From Planctomycetaceae bacterium (GTDB lineage: Bacteria > Planctomycetota > Planctomycetia > Planctomycetales > Planctomycetaceae): 64,000 nt of DNA. The stretch covers positions 1 to 64,000 of the forward strand of contig JAKFUF010000131.1 in the NCBI GenBank assembly GCA_021732845.1, in the 5' to 3' direction. This document shows, one piece after another, positions 59,251 through 64,000 of the stretch. The translations under genes were made by a program, and so were the position numbers. The first letter of the stretch is position 1; each line of letters starts with the position of its first letter. Under the pieces are notes generated by a model that was not told the origin of the DNA, made no database searches, and worked only from the letters and a program-made list of their open reading frames with translations.

Positions 59251-60006
59251 TCAATCGCGCAGATAGCCGTGCATTCTCGGGCGTTTTCCTAACGTCTGCG
59301 CGATCAGTAAGTTCATTAGCGCCCGGACTTCTTTGGCTTGCGCAGAGGTCACGGGGAGATCCTGCCAGGTGTTCGAATCCTCAGAGAACACGCGGAGGAT
59401 ATGCGCTGTTCCGGCCGAAACCGGGCGGCTCACTCCGTCCTCGGCGGTGGCATCGGGAAGGCAGGTGGGACAGATGAAGCCGCTGCGGATGAATACTGTG
59501 GCGGCGGGAGGGGAGTCCTCCAACAACCGGCCGCAGAGGGCGCAGGCGTCGAAGCTGGGCAACTGGCCCGTCTCTTCCAGAATGAGCAACTCAAACCGCA
59601 GAACCACCCGTCGCCAGTTGGGGGTCTCTTCCAGACGTGTCAACAACGGCACGGATTCATCGAACAGCCGATAGTGCGGATCATGTGGCTCAGTCAGCGA
59701 ATCCAGCAGCTCGGCGATGTAATACCCCGCATACAGACAATTGAGTTCGCCCGCATACGGCTTGAAGCGATGGACGAAGCTGGCCTCGGTGAGTATGTCG
59801 AGCGCGCCGGAGGTCTTGTGGATAAAGACGATCCCGCAATGCGTCAGCAAGTCGAGCGCGGCGTCGAACGGACTCTTGAGCCTCTTGGCCCCCTTGGCCA
59901 CGCAGGCGACCTTGCCAAACTCGCGTGTCATGAATGTGACAACACGGCTCGTATTGCTGAAGTCAGCCTGGCGAATCACCAGGGCGGGTGTCTTCTCCGT
60001 CGACAT
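59251..60006 (-). CDS. recO: DNA repair protein RecO
   Basis: This encodes 251 residues. N-terminal OB fold: ALVIRQADFSNTSRVVTFMTREFGKVACVAKGAKR, with FDAALDLLTHCGIVFI next; then ASFVHRFKPYAGELNCLYAGYYIAELLD as in RecO family proteins. The zinc module is CALCG ... GFICPTC. RecO loads RecA onto SSB-coated DNA together with RecR in the RecF pathway. Planctomycete RecO usually stands alone as here. The whole fold is intact and of normal length. No neighbours of DNA repair are close. Confidence 0.9.
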   Translation of the reverse strand: MSTEKTPALVIRQADFSNTSRVVTFMTREFGKVACVAKGAKRLKSPFDAALDLLTHCGIVFIHKTSGALDILTEASFVHRFKPYAGELNCLYAGYYIAELLDSLTEPHDPHYRLFDESVPLLTRLEETPNWRRVVLRFELLILEETGQLPSFDACALCGRLLEDSPPAATVFIRSGFICPTCLPDATAEDGVSRPVSAGTAHILRVFSEDSNTWQDLPVTSAQAKEVRALMNLLIAQTLGKRPRMHGYLRD

Positions 60007-60192
60007 TTCAATCTCGGCCCAACAGTGGACGCCAGCAGTGACAACGAATCAATGTGTTGGGCCAGCCTGTCGCTCTGGCAAAACGGTGAGTGAATCGTGC
60101 GGTCAGAAATTAACCACGAATTGTCACAAATCTTACGAATTACACGAATCGTCAACCGACTCTTAAAAGCTACTTTTGACTCCGGTTGCGAT

Positions 60193-60771
60193 CTACAGAA
60201 CTGACTCACGAAACAACTCTGTGAACGGAAAGACTCCCGACCCCTTTATTGCAGCCTCAACATCCTCGCGTCTTCCTGCATGGCATGCTTGCAACTCGTC
60301 TGCGGTGATTCCCAGGCATAACAATAGTCCTGCATCCTGGCCCCGAACCTTGAATCGGCCATAGTCACAAAACAGGAATGCCGCGATCGTTGAGCCTGTC
60401 GGTGTCGCGGGACCTATGTCCATGGTCTCGCCTGGATTCAACGCCGTTTCGACGGTGTAATGTGCAAGCGCGCTGATGATCGCTTCACCCCATTCACTGT
60501 GTTCGCGGGTGCAAATTATCAGCTCATAGTTCCCCTGCTCGTTCTCGATTTGCAGGTCACATCCAATCAAGTCCGCCGTCGCGGCCACAACGCCTTCCAG
60601 ATGCTCGTGAAAGCAGACGACCTCAGCCACTCCGCCCTGTTCACGTCCAAAATCGAAGGGGATAAAACCATGCCGAACCGTGTCTCCACGCTTGCCCAGA
60701 ACGCCCTCCATGGCGGCAATCCGCGCATCCCACCAGAGCTGCCATTCGCTTTCTTGAGGCGGTGTGGTCAT
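60193..60771 (-). CDS. Suppressor-of-fused (SUFU) domain protein
   Basis: This encodes 192 residues from ATG 60771. The SUFU-type domain shows as VVCFHEHLEGVVAATADLIG, GNYELIICTREHSEWGEAIISALAHYTVETAL, and the C-terminal GLLLCLGITADELQACHAGR with FPFTELFRESVL. In bacteria the family often belongs to immunity or polymorphic-toxin clusters, in line with an antitoxin/immunity-like role, but no toxin gene is next to it. It lies downstream of a close paralogue with 120 bases between. An open frame upstream to 60891 has no coding character. The conserved start MTTPPQESEWQLWWDARIAAM is used to interpret the paralogue. Confidence 0.75.
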   Translation of the reverse strand: MTTPPQESEWQLWWDARIAAMEGVLGKRGDTVRHGFIPFDFGREQGGVAEVVCFHEHLEGVVAATADLIGCDLQIENEQGNYELIICTREHSEWGEAIISALAHYTVETALNPGETMDIGPATPTGSTIAAFLFCDYGRFKVRGQDAGLLLCLGITADELQACHAGRREDVEAAIKGSGVFPFTELFRESVL

Positions 60772-60891
60772 CAAATGAGCTGCCTTCCGAAATGCTATGA
60801 CTCCGGGGCCGTTAATACACCTGCGCGACGCATCATCGCCGGTGAGTTTGCCACAATCCCGACTCACCGAATCCGCGCGTGGTACAACCAA

Positions 60892-61470
60892 TCACAAAAC
60901 AGAATCGCGAAATAAATCGGTGAACGGGAAGATACCCGCCTGTTTCATCGCAAATTCGACATCCTCGCGATTGCCGTCGCGACACTCGGATAGTTCGTCG
61001 GCGGTAATCCCCAGACACAACAGCAATCCCGCTTTCCGGCCACGAACCTTGAACCGGCCATAGTCGCAAAACAGAAACGCGGCAATCGTCGAGCCCTCAG
61101 GAGTCGCGGGACCAATGTCCATCGTCTCGCCTGGATTCAGCACCGATTCCAAAGTGTAATGGGCGAGCTGGCCGATAATCGTCTCGCCCCATTCCTCGCT
61201 CTCCCGCGTGCAAATCATCAATTCGTAGTTACCCTGATCGTTCTTAAGTTGGTCTTCACGCCCAATCAATTCTGCTGTGGCCGCAACGACGCCGGCCAAG
61301 TGTTGATGGAAGTAGACGATGTCCGCCGTCCCGCCCAGCTCATAGCCCAGTTCAAACGGGATGGTGCCATGCCCGACGACATCCGCAGACTTTCCGAGAA
61401 TCTTTTCCATCGCCGCCATGCGAGCATTCCACCACAACGTCTATTCGTCCTTTTTAGTCGATTTGCCCAT
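60892..61470 (-). pseudogene. SUFU-domain paralogue with an in-frame UAG at codon 10
   Basis: The minus strand reads MGKSTKKDE, then TAG (61443-61441), then TLWWNARMAAMEKILGKSAD and the same domain as the gene downstream (GNYELMICTRESEEWGETIIGQLAHYTLE). The paralogue has ESEWQLWWDAR at the matching place, so TAG replaces a TGG Trp codon by one base. Everything after the stop is in frame to 60892 with no other stop. Either the gene was recently inactivated, or translation restarts at a TTG/ATG just downstream (61437 or 61419), giving a shorter protein. I list it as a pseudogene with that doubt. Confidence 0.7.
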
Positions 61471-61513
61471 TTAAACAACTGCCTTTCCATCATAAAGATC
61501 ATTGAGTGGCGGC

Positions 61514-61710
61514 TAAGGGTCGCGGCAGAAATAACTGTCGGTTTTTGACGCACCATCCAGCCAATGAGCCTGCACGCGTTAGCGCGCGTTAGCGTCCGGT
61601 TTGGACGTTTCCCGGAACCGGACGCTAACGCGTGCCGGCTGATGGAGCTATCCATTTCGGGCAACCAACTCCGAATCAAAATCACCCTGTTATTGTTGCC
61701 GCGATCCTAA
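61514..61710. repeat. 197-bp MITE-like nested palindrome
   Basis: Outer ends 61514-61537 and 61687-61710 are complementary at 19 of 24 positions (TAAGGGTCGCGGCAGAAATA against TATTGTTGCCGCGATCCTAA). Inside, CGCGTTAGCGTCCGGTT (61585-61601) and AACCGGACGCTAACGCG (61616-61632) are a perfect 17-bp inverted repeat, extended on both sides. Partial copies occur at 28.9, 33.7, 50.8, 53.2 and 63.5 kb. Confidence 0.8.
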
Positions 61711-61758
61711 AAGAATGCTGGGTTGCGCCGCCCCGCTCACCTTTGTCGTACTCAGATC

Positions 61759-61792
61759 AAAAAAACTCCGGCGGCGCAGCGCGCCGCCGGAG
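61759..61792 (-). terminator. Rho-independent terminator of the esterase gene
   Basis: CTCCGGCGGCGC (61766-61777), loop AGC and GCGCCGCCGGAG (61781-61792) form a perfect 12-bp stem, followed on the minus strand by TTTTTTT. It lies 16 bases past the stop of the minus-strand esterase gene. The strongest terminator in the window. Confidence 0.9.
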
Positions 61793-61807
61793 GAATCATC
61801 TTCATGC

Positions 61808-63325
61808 CTACTTGTTGTTGATCGTCACGCCCGGAAAGTCATCCGTGCGAAACGGGGTCAGCGGCAGGCCGGTGGCGTCGAACAGGTTGACCACCGGGTT
61901 GTCGGCCCAGCCATAGCGGGCGGCGACGGGCTTGGCCACTTTGGGGCTGGAGACTTCGATCTTGCCGTCAGGCAGGATCTTGGCCGTGGCGTTGTGGAAG
62001 ACCTTGTCTTCGCCCGCGACCGTAAAGCCCCGTGGCTCAGGCACGTCGAACGGACGCCAGCCATTGTTGATGAAGTCGAACGTCAGCACGAGCTTGTCGC
62101 CGGCTGCTTCCATGCTCTTGTACTGTGGGCTGTGGTAGGCAACCTGGACGCCGTAGTCCTTCGCCAGCGCCCAGCGAGCCAACCGCTTGCCGACTTCCAG
62201 CTTGTTCTGCGGATGAATGTCCTTGCCTTCGCCGATGTCGATGATCACCGCTTCGCCGGTGTTCGGCAGCTTGGTCATGGTCATCGTCTGGGCTTCGCGA
62301 AGTTCGGCCCAGTCACTCTCCGCCGGTTCAGCCTTTTCGCCGCGGAAATCAGCCAGTTGCACCCAGTAGAACGGGAAGTCACCCTGCGCCCATTCGTCGC
62401 GCCAGCTCTTGATCATCAACGGGAACAGGTCTCGGTACTGGTAGGCCCGGCCGGCGTTCGACTCGCCCTGATACCAGATCGCCCCCTTGATGCCATAACC
62501 GAGGTGAGACTTCAGCACGCCGTTGTAAATGTTTCCGGGCCGCGAATTGCCGCCCATGAAACCACCCAGGCCTTGCAGTTGTTTCTTCTCCTCGGGAGTC
62601 GGGTCTTGCTTCGCCGACAGCGCGGCGAACGCAGCTTCGTTGGCTGCCGTCCGTTCCATCATCGGCTTGTACTTTTCATCGGCCGCGAGGATGTCACGGT
62701 TGATCCACGCTTCGCAGGCTGAGCCACCCCAGGCGTTGTTGATCATGCCGACCGGCACATCCAGGGTCTCCTGAAGTTGACGGCCGAAGAAATAGCCGAC
62801 GGCCGAGAAGCCGCCAACATTTTCCGGAGTGCAGACCATCCACTTGCGATCGTGTGTCCAGACCGGTTCCTGCTTCCCAACCTGCGGGAAGTTGATCATC
62901 CGCAGGTTCGGATTCTTGGCGGCGAGCCGTTCCAGGTCGGCATTCGTGGAGGCGTTGACCGACCACTGCATGTTCGACTGTCCGGAGCAGACCCAGACTT
63001 CGCCGACCAGCACGTCTTCGAATTTGACTTCGTTCTTGCCTTTGACCGCCAGCACATGCGGCCCGCCCGCAGGCAGTGGCTCAAGCATCACGTGCCACGC
63101 TCCGTCGGCCCCGGCGGTCGCTGTCAGGCTCTGCTTGTCGAGGGTGACGGTCACCGCTTCGCCGGCGGCGGCCATGCCCCAGACTTTGTTCTTCTGGTTC
63201 CGCTGCAAGACCATGTGGTCGCCGAAGACGTTCGGCAGTTTGACGTCGGCCTGAGCCACGTTCGAGGCGAGGACGATAAAGGCCAGCCCTGCCAAAACCC
63301 AGTTCCGCATTCTGCTTGGATGCAT
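61808..63325 (-). CDS. Sialate O-acetylesterase, secreted
   Basis: This encodes 505 residues (ATG 63325; ATG 63310 also possible). A signal peptide (MRNWVLAGLAFIVLASNVAQA) is followed by a beta domain (KLPNVFGDHMVLQRNQKNKVWG) and the GDSL/SGNH-type esterase core: EVWVCSGQSNMQWSV (catalytic Ser), GKQEPVWTHD, VGYFFGRQLQE, VPVGMINNAWGGSACEAW, GIKGAIWYQGESNAGRAYQYRDLF and IDIGEGKDIHPQNKLEVGKRLA (Asp-x-His). Members remove O-acetyl groups from sialic acid or other decorated sugars. It fits with the secreted glycan enzymes elsewhere in this window. Confidence 0.9.
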   Translation of the reverse strand: MHPSRMRNWVLAGLAFIVLASNVAQADVKLPNVFGDHMVLQRNQKNKVWGMAAAGEAVTVTLDKQSLTATAGADGAWHVMLEPLPAGGPHVLAVKGKNEVKFEDVLVGEVWVCSGQSNMQWSVNASTNADLERLAAKNPNLRMINFPQVGKQEPVWTHDRKWMVCTPENVGGFSAVGYFFGRQLQETLDVPVGMINNAWGGSACEAWINRDILAADEKYKPMMERTAANEAAFAALSAKQDPTPEEKKQLQGLGGFMGGNSRPGNIYNGVLKSHLGYGIKGAIWYQGESNAGRAYQYRDLFPLMIKSWRDEWAQGDFPFYWVQLADFRGEKAEPAESDWAELREAQTMTMTKLPNTGEAVIIDIGEGKDIHPQNKLEVGKRLARWALAKDYGVQVAYHSPQYKSMEAAGDKLVLTFDFINNGWRPFDVPEPRGFTVAGEDKVFHNATAKILPDGKIEVSSPKVAKPVAARYGWADNPVVNLFDATGLPLTPFRTDDFPGVTINNK

Positions 63326-63773
63326 GAATCCTGTTCCTGTTCGAGGTGTCGATCGTGGGATCTGCCCGAACCGACTGCGCTGCTCGCGCGGCGATGTAAT
63401 CGCTTATCATCACGATGTTTGTGCCACGCAAAGAGGCATCGGCGTGCGTGGATACTATCCGCCGGGGAGCGAACATGGCAACCGTGTGGAACGATCCGCA
63501 GCACGAACTTGCAAGTCACGCCGCGACTGAAATGGCGGACGTCTTGTCGAAAAATCAGCCAGAACGCCTTAGCGTCCGGTTCCCGAACTTGCGCGATTGC
63601 CGCTTTTTAGCAAAATTAGAACCGGGGCCTAACGGCCTCCGGCTGATTGAGCAATCGCCATCTTCAAAAACCGGCCAGCCGTGCCGTGACTCGAACCTGC
63701 CCTTTCGGGAATGGAGCGGATACCTTCAGTGTGCATTCAGACTCAGCCCCCCTGCCCTCGCTGAAGGTTCGTT
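63326..63773. other. 448-base spacer with a dispersed repeat
   Basis: No gene. At about 63545-63650 lies a copy of the repeat also at 28875-28970: CAGAACGCCTTAGCGTCCGG and TTCCCGAACTTGCGCGATT are almost word for word the same. Both reading frames give a short, repeat-derived peptide (NALASGSR), not a gene. The region is an outward spacer between divergent genes. Confidence 0.55.
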
Positions 63774-64000
63774 ATGCCACGGCTTGAAATCTTCGCATTT
63801 GCATTGGCTCTCGTCATCATGAGCGTGTTTTCGACGGCGGCCGCGGTGGAAATTGTCGCGCACCGCGGGGCCTCGCATGATCGTCCGGAGAACACCCTGG
63901 CGGCGGTGAATTTGGGATGGCAGGAGGGCGACGCCGTTGAGATCGACATCTACCTGACGGCGGACAACAAGATCGTGGTGATTCATGACGCCACCACCAA
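63774..64000 (+). CDS. Glycerophosphodiester phosphodiesterase (partial, runs off the window)
   Basis: The visible 75 residues start at ATG 63774 with GAAGG about eight bases before. A signal peptide (FAFALALVIMSVFSTAAA) is followed by the GDPD opening VEIVAHRGASHDRPENTLAA, then EIDIYLTADNKIVVIHDATT. The HRGAS...PENT and EIDxYLT...VVIHD motifs hold catalytic His and metal-binding Glu/Asp. The product would split glycerophosphodiesters to glycerol-3-phosphate outside the inner membrane. The frame is open at the right edge. Confidence 0.9.
   Translation, partial: MPRLEIFAFALALVIMSVFSTAAAVEIVAHRGASHDRPENTLAAVNLGWQEGDAVEIDIYLTADNKIVVIHDATT

Larger units (their letters stand above)
61471..61807. 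other. Spacer with a 197-bp nested palindrome and a terminator
   Basis: 337 bases without a gene. Most is the palindromic element at 61514-61710; the rest is the terminator of the sialate O-acetylesterase gene. Confidence 0.6.

Noticed and set aside
2240-63259. GTGGCTCA as a KOPS-like polar motif
   Set aside because: The two orientations are nearly balanced (20 to 14), whereas KOPS is strongly strand-biased. A single window cannot exclude local effects near the terminus, so the octamer is kept as a finding without this label.
1-64000. tRNA, rRNA and transposase genes
   Set aside because: No cloverleaf-like, rRNA-like or DDE/HUH transposase pattern was noticed on either strand; a covariance search could still find a small RNA gene.

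Overview
The window looks like a chromosome piece from a planctomycete, most likely order Planctomycetales. The DNA is GC-rich. The gene content is a planctomycete signature: two DUF1559 proteins with type II prepilin-like N-termini, DUF1080 (3-keto-disaccharide hydrolase) proteins, a TIGR02996 repeat-companion protein, DUF1571 and DUF4058 proteins, PQQ/WD40 propellers, a Ser/Thr kinase-WD40 fusion, a sulfatase-like protein and remnants of an ECF sigma factor. No tRNA, rRNA, CRISPR array or transposase gene was recognised.

Layout. 0-2.4 kb: end of a membrane protein, a coupled pair (hypothetical plus TIGR02996), an orphan antitoxin whose toxin stops after five codons, and a PhnP-like metallo-hydrolase. 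2.5-8.4 kb: secreted/periplasmic proteins (double DUF1080, PQQ propeller, SIMPL, thioredoxin-like) and an FAH-family enzyme. 8.4-11.8 kb: a two-gene unit of an AAA15/OLD-like ATPase and a zinc-ribbon PD-(D/E)XK-like nuclease, followed by a Sir2 deacylase and a DUF4058 protein. 11.9-20.8 kb: metabolic genes (alpha/beta hydrolase, phosphohexomutase, DUF1080, DUF1559, RidA, enolase-superfamily enzyme, serine acetyltransferase). 21-33 kb: a 1700-residue pseudokinase/STAND/DUF4062/FGE protein divergent from an M48-TPR protease, then RhuM, DUF1559, a lipoprotein and a second broken copy of the M48 locus. 33.6-36.4 kb: a graveyard of signalling genes (ECF sigma, histidine kinase, frameshifted response regulator, receiver lacking its Asp). 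36.7-40.9 kb: an amino-acid ABC transporter (solute-binding/permease fusion plus ATPase), a K+ channel and a site-2 protease. 41-50 kb: a WD40 protein, a CgeB-sulfotransferase fusion, a kinase-WD40 fusion and a secreted five-bladed propeller protein. 50-53 kb: repeat-rich, gene-poor DNA with a 183-bp tandem array. 53-64 kb: an inactive-looking sulfatase homologue, DUF1571, a hydrolase, RecO, tandem SUFU-domain genes (one with a premature stop), a sialate O-acetylesterase and the start of a glycerophosphodiester phosphodiesterase.

Two whole-window patterns stand out. First, the octamer GTGGCTCA and its complement TGAGCCAC occur at least 34 times by hand count (20 and 14), where base composition predicts roughly two to three. 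They fall in genes and spacers and in both orientations relative to transcription. Second, intergenic DNA is dense in short palindromic or interspersed repeats of several families, two of which look like miniature mobile elements (two 153-bp copies, and a 197-bp nested palindrome).

Candidate systems to follow up are the ATPase-nuclease(-Sir2) cassette at 8.4-10.9 kb, the pseudokinase-STAND protein with its divergent M48 protease at 21-28.4 kb, and the GTGGCTCA octamer. Everything here is from reading the sequence; no database or alignment program was available.
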